64,000 nt of DNA from Methylobacterium sp. WL1 (GCF_008000895.1 NZ_CP042823.1:1925001-1989000); one strand, 5' to 3'; counted from the stretch's first letter, positions 8,001 to 17,064 are shown. Made by a program: numbers and translations. Notes: generated by a model not told the origin, from the letters alone.

Positions 8001-8420
8001 TCAATGGCTCCCGTGTGCGCACTTCGCGTGATTGGACAGCGTCTCGATCACGCGGCATTCGCCGACGCGTCCCTGTCCGCATTCCGAGATCATCCGGTCG
8101 AGTTCGCCTCGCAACGCCATGAGCCGCTCAATCCGCCTGTCCACCTCGGCGAGATGCCGGCGCGCGATCAGGTCGACGTCGGTGCATGAGCGGTCGGGGT
8201 GCGCGTTCATCGTCAGCAGCTCACGGATCGCCTCCACCTCGAAGCCGAGCTCCCGGGAGTGACGAATGAAGTTCAGCCGGCCGACGTCTGCCTCGCCGTA
8301 GCGGCGCTGCGAACCAGCCGACCGTGGCGGCTCCGGCATCAGTCCGACCTGCTCGTAGTAGCGGATCGTAGGGATCTTGACCCCCGTCCGCCGGGATAGC
8401 TCCCCGATTGCAATGTCCAT
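8001..8420 (-). CDS. MerR-family metal-responsive regulator
   Basis: The 139-residue regulator has an N-terminal winged helix (IGELSRRTGVKIPTIRYYEQVGLM, 5-28; RRYGEADVGRLNFIRHSRELGF) and a dimerisation helix. Candidate metal ligands are Cys79 at the start of that helix, Cys114 and Cys122 in the C-terminal loop, plus Cys134 and nearby His in the tail. This pattern resembles CadR/PbrR/ZntR sensors for divalent soft metals rather than the Cu(I) CueR type. It is divergent from a cation exporter, with a MerR-type promoter between them, so it most likely represses and, on metal binding, activates the block at 8490-15876 while controlling itself. The precise metal (Cd, Zn, Co or Pb) is not decided by sequence alone. 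Confidence 0.9.
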   Translation of the reverse strand: MDIAIGELSRRTGVKIPTIRYYEQVGLMPEPPRSAGSQRRYGEADVGRLNFIRHSRELGFEVEAIRELLTMNAHPDRSCTDVDLIARRHLAEVDRRIERLMALRGELDRMISECGQGRVGECRVIETLSNHAKCAHGSH

Positions 8421-8430
8421 GATTATCCGC

Positions 8431-8461
8431 TTGCACCTCTAGCCGCTAGAGGTTGTAGCGT
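8431..8461 (+). promoter_or_regulatory. MerR-type promoter/operator with 19-bp spacer
   Basis: A -35 box TTGCAC (8431-8436) and a -10-like TAGCGT (8456-8461) are separated by 19 bases instead of the normal 17. The spacer region holds a perfect dyad ACCTCTAG-CCG-CTAGAGGT (8435-8453). Over-long spacers filled by a dyad are the mark of MerR-activated promoters, which the regulator untwists. It reads toward the exporter at 8490. Confidence 0.85.
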
Positions 8462-8489
8462 TGCTTGAGACCGTTGGGAAGGAAACGTG

Positions 8490-9239
8490 ATGAGCGACCA
8501 TTGCTGCGGGGCGACCAAGGCCGACGCCTGCTGCTCGCCTCCGGAACTCGTGCTGCCCGGCGCCTCAGGTAAGGCGCACAACCATGCCACCGCCGGCGGC
8601 TCGTGCTGCTCGGGCGGCGTGCCGGTCTTCGACGGCGTCGACCCACGCTACAAGGCGGTCCTCTGGACCGTGATCGGCATCAACGGCGCGATGTTCGTGA
8701 CCGAGATGGCAGCGGGCCAACTCGCCGGTTCGCAGGCGCTCAAGGCCGACGCCCTCGATTTCCTCGCCGATACCGTGACCTACGGCCTGAGCCTCGCGGT
8801 GATCGGCGCATCGCTTGCGGTCCGCTCGAAGGCGGCCCTGTTCAAGGGCGCATCGCTGTTCCTGATGGCGCTCTGGGTATTCGGCAGCACCGTCTATCAG
8901 ACGATGGTGCTCGGCGTGCCCTGGGCCGAGGTGATGGGCGTGATCGGCGTGATGGCGCTGGCCGCAAACGTCGGATCGGTCCTGCTGCTCCGACGCTACA
9001 AGGACGGCGACGCCAACGTCCGCTCGGTGTGGTTGTGCTCGCGCAATGACGCCATCGGCAACGTCGTGGTCATGGTCGCCGCTCTCGGGGTCTGGGGTTC
9101 CTCCTCCGCCTGGCCCGATCTCGCCGTCGCGGCCGTAATGGCAGGGATCTTCCTGACCTCCTCCGTCCAGATCCTGCGGCAGGCCTGGGCCGAGCATCGC
9201 GAAGGCGCGATCACGATGCATCCCTCACCGGCCGAGTGA
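8490..9239 (+). CDS. Cation diffusion facilitator-like transporter with Cys-rich N-terminus
   Basis: Inner membrane transporter of 249 residues with about six membrane segments. The cytoplasmic N-terminus carries three CC pairs (5-6, 14-15, 39-40) and His residues, likely a metal-capture region. The transport site differs from classical CzcD: the helix that normally reads ADAGHxxxD here reads KADALDFLAD, and the second site reads CSRNDAIGN rather than HxxxD. The usual C-terminal cytoplasmic domain is missing. ATG 8490 is preferred over GTG 8487 and has AAGGA upstream. First gene of the MerR-controlled block, with the next exporter 46 bases on. Substrate is probably a divalent heavy metal; the altered ligands leave the ion open. 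Confidence 0.85.
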   Translation: MSDHCCGATKADACCSPPELVLPGASGKAHNHATAGGSCCSGGVPVFDGVDPRYKAVLWTVIGINGAMFVTEMAAGQLAGSQALKADALDFLADTVTYGLSLAVIGASLAVRSKAALFKGASLFLMALWVFGSTVYQTMVLGVPWAEVMGVIGVMALAANVGSVLLLRRYKDGDANVRSVWLCSRNDAIGNVVVMVAALGVWGSSSAWPDLAVAAVMAGIFLTSSVQILRQAWAEHREGAITMHPSPAE

Positions 9240-9285
9240 GTTCCAGGCCCAACCATCGACCGTCGAAGAGCGGAACAGGACGACC

Positions 9286-10269
9286 ATGACAGCGCACGAC
9301 GCAGATGACGGACACCATCACGGATCACACGACCACGCGACCCGTGCGGACCATGACCATGCAGGGCATTCCCACGGTTCGGGCCATTCCCATGCCCCCG
9401 CAAGCTTCGGCAAGGCGTTCGCCATCGGGATCGCCCTGAACGTCGGGTTCGTGCTCGTCGAGTCCGTTTACGGCGTCCTGGGGAACTCCGTGGCGCTCCT
9501 GGCCGACGCGGGCCACAACCTCTCGGACGTGCTCGGCCTCGTGGTGGCTTGGGTGGCGACCGTGCTGGCCAAGCGGGCCCCGACCTCCCGCTTCACCTAC
9601 GGGATGAAGGGCTCCTCGATCCTGGCGTCGCTCTTCAACGCGGTGTTCCTTCTCGTCGCCGTGGGAGCCATCGGTTGGGAGGCCATCCAGCGCTTCGGCG
9701 AACCGGCCCCGGTGGCCGGCAAGACCGTGATGATCGTAGCCGGGGTCGGCATCCTGGTAAACGGCATCACCGCCTGGCTGTTCGCCTCCGGGGCCAAGGG
9801 CGACATCAACATCCGCGGCGCCTTCCTGCACATGGCGGCCGACACGGCGGTGTCGGCGGGCGTAGTCGTCGCCGGCTTGGTGATCCTGTACACCGGCTGG
9901 GCTTGGCTCGACCCCGTGGTGAGCCTCGGCATCGTCGCCGTCATCGTCTGGAGCACCTGGGGCCTCCTGCGCGACAGCCTGACGATGTCGCTGGCCGCGG
10001 TTCCCCCCGGCATCGATCCGATGGCGGTCCGCGCCCACCTCGAAGGGCTGTCGGGCGTCACGGCGGTGCACGACCTCCATATCTGGCCGATGAGCACCAC
10101 GGAGACGGCCCTGACCGCGCACCTGGTGATGGGCGGGGGACATCCCGGCGATGCGTTCCTGATGAACGCCGCCCGTGGGATGCGGGAGCGGTTCGGGATC
10201 GGCCACACCACCCTTCAGGTCGAGAAGGATGCCGCGGCCTGCGCCCTCGCTCCCGCAAGCGTCGTCTGA
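9286..10269 (+). CDS. czcD: CzcD-type zinc/cobalt/cadmium cation diffusion facilitator
   Basis: The 327-residue proton antiporter exports divalent metal from the cytoplasm. The first 40 residues are His/Asp-rich (HHHGSHDH, HAGHSHGSGHSH), then six membrane helices with the two HxxxD metal sites, ADAGHNLSD and HMAADTAVS, and a C-terminal ferredoxin-like domain (LSGVTAVHDLHIWPMSTTETALTAHL). All canonical ligands are present, unlike the preceding paralogue. It follows that gene in the same orientation and is likely cotranscribed. Confidence 0.93.
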   Translation: MTAHDADDGHHHGSHDHATRADHDHAGHSHGSGHSHAPASFGKAFAIGIALNVGFVLVESVYGVLGNSVALLADAGHNLSDVLGLVVAWVATVLAKRAPTSRFTYGMKGSSILASLFNAVFLLVAVGAIGWEAIQRFGEPAPVAGKTVMIVAGVGILVNGITAWLFASGAKGDINIRGAFLHMAADTAVSAGVVVAGLVILYTGWAWLDPVVSLGIVAVIVWSTWGLLRDSLTMSLAAVPPGIDPMAVRAHLEGLSGVTAVHDLHIWPMSTTETALTAHLVMGGGHPGDAFLMNAARGMRERFGIGHTTLQVEKDAAACALAPASVV

Positions 10270-10394
10270 GCGGACCGGTGCGGGGAGCACCCTCACGGGG
10301 TCCGTCCGTGGGCCCGGATGGGTGAATGGCGGCTTCAGGCTCCATTCAAGTCGCCGGGGACCCTCTGACGGCATCGTTCCTTCGGGAGAGTGCC

Positions 10395-10634
10395 ATGCGT
10401 GCCCGCGTATCAGCCCTTCTTGCCGCGACCCTGATCCTCGCGCCGGTCGCGGCGTCCGCCCAGTATTACGGAGGTGACTTCGACGGGCGTGGGCGCGACT
10501 TCCATGTCGACCGCTACCATCACGGCGACCACGACGACATCGTCGTGCATCACCATCGCCGCCACTACGAGGAGCGGCCGGTCTACTACGAACGCCGCGA
10601 CCACCATCACCATCACCATCACGACGACTATTGA
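10395..10634 (+). CDS. Small exported histidine-rich protein
   Basis: A 79-residue protein with a clear signal peptide (MRARVSALLAATLILAPVAASA) and a mature part of mostly His, Asp, Tyr and Arg, ending in HHHHHHHDDY. It is probably a periplasmic metal buffer, an inference from composition and from its place among metal exporters. ATG 10395 has GGGAGAG nearby. I know no characterised family for it. Confidence 0.75.
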   Translation: MRARVSALLAATLILAPVAASAQYYGGDFDGRGRDFHVDRYHHGDHDDIVVHHHRRHYEERPVYYERRDHHHHHHHDDY

Positions 10635-10699
10635 GGCTCGGACCTCGTCGTGGGCCGCCCGGCATGTACGGGTGGCGCTGAATCGGTCATAAGGCGATC

Positions 10700-11062
10700 A
10701 TGAGCACGGGACCCCGGATCAGGGCCTACGGAATGATGCGCGGCTGGTGGGCGACCGCCGTCCGCGTGCTTTCGCTCGTCCTGGTCATGGCGCTCGTCGT
10801 CCCCGGCGCGATCCATTCCGCCGAGGCCCACCGGTCAGCCAGCCACGAACTCTCGATGTCGGCCTCGTCGGACGCTTCCGGGCCGGACCACGCTGACGCC
10901 TGCCCCGCCTGCCATGCCAATTGCGGCTGCCACCAAGCCATCGGGCTTGAGGGTTCCGCCTGGGTTCCGACCGCCTCGACCGGCCGCCCGTCCTACGTGA
11001 CGGTGGACGTGGCCATCGCCTCCATCGCGGCGGACAGGCTGCCTAGGCCACCTCGGGCCTGA
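10700..11062 (+). CDS. Small membrane-anchored or exported Cys/His protein (CzcI-like position)
   Basis: The 120-residue product has one hydrophobic segment (VRVLSLVLVMALVVPGAIHSAEAH, about 22-45), then a Ser/Asp/His stretch and a CPACHANCGCH cluster around 88-98. Length, signal and cysteine/histidine cluster upstream of czcB recall CzcI-type periplasmic proteins of metal-efflux operons, but the sequence is too short for firm assignment. It precedes czcB by about 140 bases in the same orientation. Confidence 0.65.
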   Translation: MSTGPRIRAYGMMRGWWATAVRVLSLVLVMALVVPGAIHSAEAHRSASHELSMSASSDASGPDHADACPACHANCGCHQAIGLEGSAWVPTASTGRPSYVTVDVAIASIAADRLPRPPRA

Positions 11063-11198
11063 GACGGCCCCGCCACGACGTGGCGCGTGCCCGGCCGGCC
11101 GTCCTCGCGGATGCCGGCCTTCCCCGAGCGTGACAAGTATCGGACCCGCGAGACCGCCCGAGGCGGCGTCCGGGTCCCAGGCGAACGGCCTTCCTCCC

Positions 11199-12605
11199 AT
11201 GCGTGCATTCCTATCCGTGGCCTTCCTGGCCATCGGCATCGCCATAGGCGGTGCCTTCCCCCGCGTGTCCGAGACCGTGCAGGGGGCGCTGGCCGCCGCC
11301 GGCCTGGCGACCGCATCCAAGACCCCGCCGACCAACGCGGCGATGAGCACCCCTGCGGCCCCGAAGGCCGATGACGGCCACGGCCATGGCGAGCACGGCC
11401 ACGAGCATGCCGAGGGAGAGCCCAAGCCCGCCGGCGAACACAGGCACTCGGACGGCGAGGCCAAGCCGGAAGCCGGAGGCCACAAGCACGCCGAGGGCGA
11501 GGCGCATGGCCACGACGAGGAGGGCGAGGGCAAGATCAAGATGACGGCCGAGCAGGCCGCGGAGCAGGACATCAAGCTGGCAAGGGTCGAGGGCGGCATC
11601 CTCTCGCGCCATCTGCTGGTGCCCGGCACCATCGCCCAGGACGCCGACCGGATCGCCCGCGTTCCTGTGCGGGTCGTCGGCACCGTGGCCGAGATGCGCA
11701 AGCGCCTCGGTGAGGAAGTGGCCAAGGGCGAGGTGGTAGCCGTCCTCGACAGCCGCGAGGTTGCCGAGGCCAAGAGCGACTTCCTCACTGCGACGGTCAA
11801 GGCGGACCTGGAGAAGACGAACTTCGACCGCCAGCAGGCTCTCTGGGACAAGCGGATCTCGGCCGAGTCCGCATTCCTGAACGCCAAGGCCGCCTACTCC
11901 GAAGCGACCCTGCGCGTCGACCTCGCCCGCCAGAAGCTATCGGCCCTGGGGCTCAACGCGGCCGAGGTCGCGACGTCCGCCAAGAAGGACGAGACCACCC
12001 CGAACCTATCGAGCTTGCGCCGCTACGAGCTCAAGTCCCCGCTCGGCGGGCGTGTGGTCGAGCGTAAGGTCGATGTCGGAACCGCCGTCGGCAAGGAGGG
12101 TGATCCGGCCGACGTCTACACCGTCGCCGACCTGTCCTCCGTGTGGATCGAGCTCGCCATCCCGACCACCGAGCTGTCGAAGGTTCGCGAGGGCGCCAAG
12201 GTGACCATTCTCGGAAACGACGAAGCCTCCCGCGGCGAGGGCAAGGTCGTCTTCGTCAGCCCGATCCTCAACCCGGAAACCCGCTCGGCGCGGGTCATCG
12301 TCGCCCTGCCGAACAAGGAGATGACCTGGCGACCCGGGACCTTCGTCACCACCGAGGTCGAGATCGCGCAGGACAAGGTCGCTGTCCGACTGCCGAAATC
12401 CGCCATCCAGACCATCGGCGGCGTAAAGGTCGTGTTCGTCCGCACCCGGGAGGGCTTCGAACGCCGGGACGTGACCATCGGCAAGGCCGACGACGACGCC
12501 TTCGAGATCCTCACCGGCCTGAAGCCCGGCGACGAAGTCGCTGTCGCCAACTCCTTCGTCCTGAAGGCCGAGCTCGGCAAGGCCGAAGCCGACCACGACC
12601 ATTGA
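11199..12605 (+). CDS. czcB: CzcB/CusB-type membrane fusion protein of RND metal efflux
   Basis: Periplasmic adaptor of 468 residues joining the inner membrane pump to an outer membrane channel. It starts with an uncleaved or cleaved hydrophobic leader (MRAFLSVAFLAIGIAIGGAFP). A long His/Glu/Asp-rich segment with repeated HGHGEHGHEHAEGE-like units (about 55-120) is likely a metal-binding region. Lipoyl/barrel-sandwich and alpha-hairpin parts follow (VPGTIAQDADRIARVPVRV, GEEVAKGEVVAVLDSREVAEAKSDFL), then beta-barrel and membrane-proximal domains. The ATG at 11199 is chosen for the leader although no strong ribosome site is visible; a GTG at 11130 is the alternative. Only 13 bases separate it from czcA. 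No czcC-type outer membrane gene is present nearby. Confidence 0.93.
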   Translation: MRAFLSVAFLAIGIAIGGAFPRVSETVQGALAAAGLATASKTPPTNAAMSTPAAPKADDGHGHGEHGHEHAEGEPKPAGEHRHSDGEAKPEAGGHKHAEGEAHGHDEEGEGKIKMTAEQAAEQDIKLARVEGGILSRHLLVPGTIAQDADRIARVPVRVVGTVAEMRKRLGEEVAKGEVVAVLDSREVAEAKSDFLTATVKADLEKTNFDRQQALWDKRISAESAFLNAKAAYSEATLRVDLARQKLSALGLNAAEVATSAKKDETTPNLSSLRRYELKSPLGGRVVERKVDVGTAVGKEGDPADVYTVADLSSVWIELAIPTTELSKVREGAKVTILGNDEASRGEGKVVFVSPILNPETRSARVIVALPNKEMTWRPGTFVTTEVEIAQDKVAVRLPKSAIQTIGGVKVVFVRTREGFERRDVTIGKADDDAFEILTGLKPGDEVAVANSFVLKAELGKAEADHDH

Positions 12606-12618
12606 GCGGGGACCGGCC

Positions 12619-15600
12619 ATGATCTCGAAGATCCTCGACTTCTCCGTCCACCAGCGCTGGCTCGTGGTCCTGCTGTCGCTGCTCGCGGCCGGCTTCGGCG
12701 TGTTCTCGCTGACCAAGCTCCCCATCGACGCGGTGCCGGACATCACCAACAACCAAGTGCAGATTAACACCACGGCGCCGTCGCTCTCGCCGGTCGATAT
12801 CGAGAAGCAGGTGACCTACCCCGTCGAGACCGCGCTCGCCGGTATCAAGGGCTTGGAATACACGCGGTCGCTCTCGCGCAACGGCTTCTCCCAGGTAACG
12901 GCCGTGTTCTCGGAGAAGCTGGACATCTACTTCGCCCGCCAGCAGGTCGCCGAACGCATCGGCGAGGCGAAATCGACCCTGCCGCCGGGGGCCGAACCGC
13001 ACATGGGCCCGATCTCCACGGGCCTCGGCGAGATCTACATGTGGTCGATCCACTACGCGAAGGCCGGGGAGCGCAAGGTCTCGCCCGACGGTAAGCCCGG
13101 CTGGCAGGACGACGGAAGCTACCTGACCCCGGAAGGCCAGCGCCTCATGACCGAGCTCGAACGCACGGCCTACCTGCGCACGGTCCAGGACTGGATCATC
13201 CGCCCTCAGGTGAAGACCGTGCCGGGGGTCGCCGGGGTCGACAGCATCGGCGGCTTCGACAAGCAGTACCATGTCCAGCCGGACCCGATGAAGCTGACCG
13301 CCCTCGACCTGTCGTTCGCCGACATCGGCCGGGCGCTGGAGGCCAACAACGCGAACCAGGGCGCCCGCTACCTGGAGGACAACGGCGAGGGCTACGTCGT
13401 CCGTGCCGCCGGCCGCCTGGAGACCATGGAGGACATCGGGTCCGTGGTCGTGACCACGCGCGGCGGCGTGCCGGTCCGCATCTCGGACATCGCGGAGGTC
13501 CGGATCGGGCGCGACCTGCGCACCGGGTCGGGCAGCGAGGACGGGCGCGAGGTCGTCATCGGCACCGCCCTGATGCTGATCGGCGAGAACAGCCGGACCG
13601 TCTCGGCCGCCGTCGACGCGCGCATGACCGAGATCCGGCGCACCCTCCCGCCCGGCGTCGAGGTCCAGACCGTGCTCAACCGGACCCTGCTGGTCGAGGC
13701 CACCATCCGGACGGTCGCCAAGAACCTGGCGGAGGGCGCCGCCCTCGTCATCGTCATCCTGTTCCTGCTGCTGGGCAACATCCGCGCGGCCATCGTCACG
13801 GCGCTGGTGATCCCGGTGGCGATGCTGATGACCATGACGGGCATGGTCCAGGGTCGCATCAGCGCCAACCTGATGAGCCTCGGGGCGCTCGACTTCGGCC
13901 TCATCGTCGACGGGGCGGTCATCATCACCGAGAACGCCCTGCGCCACCTCGCCGAGAGACAGGGGGAGCTCGGGCGCAAGCTCGACCTGGAGGAACGCCT
14001 GGTCACCGTAAGGGCCTCAGCCGAGGAGATGATCAAGCCGTCCCTCTACGGGCAGGCCATCATCATCCTCGTCTACGTGCCGCTCCTCACCTTCACCGGC
14101 GTCGAGGGCAAGATGTTCGAGCCGATGGCGCTCACCGTCATCATCGCCCTCGTCTCGGCCTTCGTCCTGTCGCTCACCTTCGTGCCGGCGATGATCGCCA
14201 TCGTCATCACCGGCAAGGTCACGGAGAAGGACAACGTCCTCATCCGCGGGATCAAGGCCGCCTACCGACCTGTCCTCGGCGCCGCCCTGCGGGTCCCGAT
14301 GACCTTCGTCGCGGTCGCCCTGGTCCTGCTTGTCGGGGCCGGGTTCCTGTTCACCAAGCTTGGCCAGGAGTTCATCCCGCAGCTCGACGAGAAGAGCATC
14401 GCGCTGAACGCCCAGCGCATCCCCTCGACCTCCCTGACCCAGTCGCAGGCGATGCAGCTGAAGGTCGAGCAGGCGATCAGCAGATTCCCCCAGGTCGCCT
14501 ACGTCTTCTCCAAAACCGGCACCGCGGAGGTCGCCTCCGATCCGATGCCGCCGAGCTCGTCCGACACCTTCGTCATCCTGAAGCCGCAAGGTGAATGGCC
14601 CGACCCGGACCTGTCCAAGGCCGACCTGCAGGAGCAGATCGAGAAGGCCCTCGGGGCGCTCGCCGGCAACGTCTACGAGTTCTCCCAGCCGATCCAGCTT
14701 CGCTTCAACGAGCTCCTGGCCGGCACCCGCGGCGACCTCGCCGTCAAGATCTTTGGCGAGGAGTTCGAGCCGATGCTCAAGGCGGCCAACCAGGTCGCCG
14801 CGATCCTGCGCGGCGTCGAGGGCGCCGACGACGTCAAGGTCGAGCAGACGGCGGGCCTGCCGTTCCTGGAGATCAAGATCAACAAGACCGAGGCCGCTCG
14901 CCTCGGCCTGAGCACGTCCGCGATCCAGGACGTCATCGGCGCGGCCATCGGCGGGCGCGAGGCCGGCATGGTGTTCGAGGGCGACCGGCGCTTCCCCATT
15001 GTCGTGCGCCTGAACGACAAGGTGCGCGAGGACCGCGAGGCGCTGGAGAACATCCCGGTGCCGCTGCCCCCGGGCGTCAACGGGCGTGCCGCCTCGGTCC
15101 TCCTGAAGCAGGTCGCGAGCTTCTCGGTCACGGAAGGACCGAACCAGATCTCGCGCGAGAACGGGCGGCGCCGGGTCGTGGTCACTGCCAACGTGCGTGG
15201 CCGGGACATCGGATCGCTCGTCGCCGAGGCGCAGGTTAAGGTCGCATCGGGAGTTCAGCTTCCTGCCGGCTACTACGTGACCTGGGGCGGCCAGTTCGAG
15301 AACCTCGCCTCCGCCCGGCAGCGCCTGATGGTCGTCGTCCCGGTGTGCTTCTTCCTGATCTTCCTGCTACTGTTCTCGGCGCTGAACTCGGCCCGGGACG
15401 CACTGCTGGTGTTCAGCGCCGTCCCGTTCGCGCTGACGGGAGGCATTGCCGCCCTGTGGCTGCGCGGGATGCCGTTCTCGGTGCCGGCGGCGGTCGGCTT
15501 CATCGCCCTGTCCGGGGTGGCGGTGCTCAACGGCCTCGTGATGCTGACCTACATCAAGCAGCTCATCGCCGAAGGGCGGCCTAGGCGCGAGGCGATCCTG

Positions 15601-15876
15601 GAGGGCGCCATGACCCGGCTCCGTCCGGTGGCGATGACGGCGCTGGTGGCGTCCCTCGGTTTCGTGCCGATGGCGCTGGCGACCGAGACCGGGGCCGAGG
15701 TTCAGCGCCCCCTGGCGACGGTGGTGATCGGCGGGCTCATCTCGGCGACCCTGCTGACCCTCGTCGTCCTGCCGGCGCTCTACGCCAGGTTCGCGGCGGC
15801 CATCGCACCGGCGAAGGCCAGGGTCGCGGACGGAGGAGGCGACGAGCGTCCGGCCCTTCCGCAGGCCGCCGAGTAG
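12619..15876 (+). CDS. czcA: CzcA/CusA-type heavy-metal RND efflux pump
   Basis: The 1085-residue inner membrane proton/metal antiporter has twelve membrane helices and two large periplasmic domains. Helix 4 has ALDFGLIVDGAVIITEN with Asp425, Asp431 and Glu438, the DFG-D-E proton relay of the HME1 (Co/Zn/Cd) group. It starts with the typical MISKILDFSVHQRWLVV and PIDAVPDITNNQVQINT. GGGGACC precedes the ATG. With CzcB it forms the main envelope efflux machine of the block; the outer membrane partner must be supplied from elsewhere. C-terminal tail is short and soluble. Confidence 0.96.
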   Translation: MISKILDFSVHQRWLVVLLSLLAAGFGVFSLTKLPIDAVPDITNNQVQINTTAPSLSPVDIEKQVTYPVETALAGIKGLEYTRSLSRNGFSQVTAVFSEKLDIYFARQQVAERIGEAKSTLPPGAEPHMGPISTGLGEIYMWSIHYAKAGERKVSPDGKPGWQDDGSYLTPEGQRLMTELERTAYLRTVQDWIIRPQVKTVPGVAGVDSIGGFDKQYHVQPDPMKLTALDLSFADIGRALEANNANQGARYLEDNGEGYVVRAAGRLETMEDIGSVVVTTRGGVPVRISDIAEVRIGRDLRTGSGSEDGREVVIGTALMLIGENSRTVSAAVDARMTEIRRTLPPGVEVQTVLNRTLLVEATIRTVAKNLAEGAALVIVILFLLLGNIRAAIVTALVIPVAMLMTMTGMVQGRISANLMSLGALDFGLIVDGAVIITENALRHLAERQGELGRKLDLEERLVTVRASAEEMIKPSLYGQAIIILVYVPLLTFTGVEGKMFEPMALTVIIALVSAFVLSLTFVPAMIAIVITGKVTEKDNVLIRGIKAAYRPVLGAALRVPMTFVAVALVLLVGAGFLFTKLGQEFIPQLDEKSIALNAQRIPSTSLTQSQAMQLKVEQAISRFPQVAYVFSKTGTAEVASDPMPPSSSDTFVILKPQGEWPDPDLSKADLQEQIEKALGALAGNVYEFSQPIQLRFNELLAGTRGDLAVKIFGEEFEPMLKAANQVAAILRGVEGADDVKVEQTAGLPFLEIKINKTEAARLGLSTSAIQDVIGAAIGGREAGMVFEGDRRFPIVVRLNDKVREDREALENIPVPLPPGVNGRAASVLLKQVASFSVTEGPNQISRENGRRRVVVTANVRGRDIGSLVAEAQVKVASGVQLPAGYYVTWGGQFENLASARQRLMVVVPVCFFLIFLLLFSALNSARDALLVFSAVPFALTGGIAALWLRGMPFSVPAAVGFIALSGVAVLNGLVMLTYIKQLIAEGRPRREAILEGAMTRLRPVAMTALVASLGFVPMALATETGAEVQRPLATVVIGGLISATLLTLVVLPALYARFAAAIAPAKARVADGGGDERPALPQAAE

Positions 15877-15898
15877 CCCGGGGTTTGAGGAGTGCGCC

Positions 15899-16442
15899 AT
15901 GGTCGGCAGGGTCTACGCGGCGCTTCTCGCAATCGTGTCGGCGTCTTCCGCGATTGCGCAAGAGGCGCCCTTCGGCCTCGCCTGGGGCCCCGTGACGGAC
16001 GTTCCCAGGCCCTCGATGATCGACCGGGAGGCCAACGTCACGGCGTTGACCTACCTGCACGACAAGCCCCTTGCGTCGGGCGCCGACACCGACCGGGTGA
16101 TCCTGGAGGTCTGCAGGGACGAGGGGCTTCAGCAGGTCATCTGGCTGAGCCGGCCCCTCCCCGATGCCGAGTTCTCTGCGCACTATGACGCCATCCTCCG
16201 GGAGGGCATCCTCCGGCACGGGCCCGTCTCGGTTGGAGGCGCATTCGGAGGCCGTGGCCTGGCCGAAGGCCCGGACGCTCCTCGCTTCCGGCAGGCCCGG
16301 GCCGGAAGGCCGGAGGCTGGTGATGCTATCTCGCGGCGACCGCTACGAGGCCTGTTCCCGGGCTCATGCTTCGGCGACGGGCCATCCGGCGAACATCCAT
16401 GCCAGGCGCCTCATCGAAGGGGACGGCGACGGCCCGCGGTAG
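15899..16442 (+). pseudogene. Exported protein of unknown function, apparently frameshifted
   Basis: A signal peptide (MVGRVYAALLAIVSASSAIA) is followed by about 85 residues of well-ordered sequence (TALTYLHDKPLASGADTDRVILEVC...LREGILRHGPVS). After about 16225 this frame becomes glycine/arginine-rich and unlike protein, while the next frame becomes sensible (LEAHSEAVAWPKARTLLASG...RLVMLSRGDRYEACSRAHA) and ends with TAG at 16440-16442. A one-base change near 16215-16235 would restore a protein of about 181 residues. The start has GAGGAG upstream. The family is not recognised; the position after czcA suggests an envelope role in the same block. Confidence 0.6.
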
Positions 16443-16521
16443 CGGGACCCTAATGCGGACCGCGAAGATCCACGGAAGAACGTTCCCTTATCCATGCTCG
16501 GCTTGAAAGTACGCACTTCGC

Positions 16522-16547
16522 GGAACGGTCTTGGAAGCATGGCCGTT
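16522..16547 (+). promoter_or_regulatory. EcfG (general stress sigma) promoter
   Basis: GGAAC (16522-16526), 17 bases, CGTT (16544-16547) is an exact match to the GGAAC-N16/17-CGTT consensus of the EcfG sigma factor described in Methylobacterium and relatives. It lies 65 bases upstream of the small exported protein at 16612. Confidence 0.8.
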
Positions 16548-16611
16548 CCCCGATGCCACCGGACCGGTCCCAGACCCGATCCAGGCCACCGATAACCCAC
16601 GAGGAAGCCCC

Positions 16612-16875
16612 ATGAGGAAGTCCCTTTTCGCCGTCGCCGCACTGGCCGCGCTCAGCGCCATCGGCATCGCTGCACCCGCCTCGGCCGCTCCCGGCATGAT
16701 TGGCGCCGTCGATGCCACGACCAACATCGTCGACGTCCGCATGGACGGCATGCATGGCCACCGTGGGCATCACATGCGCCATCACCACCACCGCGGCCAC
16801 ATGATGCGTCACCATCACCATCACCGTGGTCACATGATGCGCCACGGTCATGGCCATCGCCACCACCGCATGTGA
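16612..16875 (+). CDS. Small exported His/Met/Arg-rich protein
   Basis: An 87-residue product with a signal peptide (MRKSLFAVAALAALSAIGIAAPASA) and a tail made of HRGHHMRHHHH and HRGHMMRH units, an obvious candidate for binding metal ions in the periplasm. ATG 16612 has GAGGAAG upstream. An exact EcfG promoter lies in front, so it is likely part of the general stress regulon. It closes the metal block and is convergent with kup. Confidence 0.8.
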   Translation: MRKSLFAVAALAALSAIGIAAPASAAPGMIGAVDATTNIVDVRMDGMHGHRGHHMRHHHHRGHMMRHHHHHRGHMMRHGHGHRHHRM

Positions 16876-17064
16876 TCGTCCAGGGGCCCTTCGGGCCACT
16901 TCACATATCCGCACGCGCCGCCGTCGAGCTTAAGCCGAGTGCTGTCCTTTCGTCCCCTCCGTAACATCTCGACCGTGGTGGTGCTCAGCGCCGAAACGGC
17001 CCACCCCGAGCGAGCGTCGCAATCCAGGAGGGGGCCGGACCATGGCCGTCGGACGTTCCCGGGA

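Noticed and set aside
9325..10665. Very long minus-strand frame opposite czcD
   Set aside because: Antisense shadow of a well-identified gene; composition is Arg/Gly/His-rich as expected from high GC.
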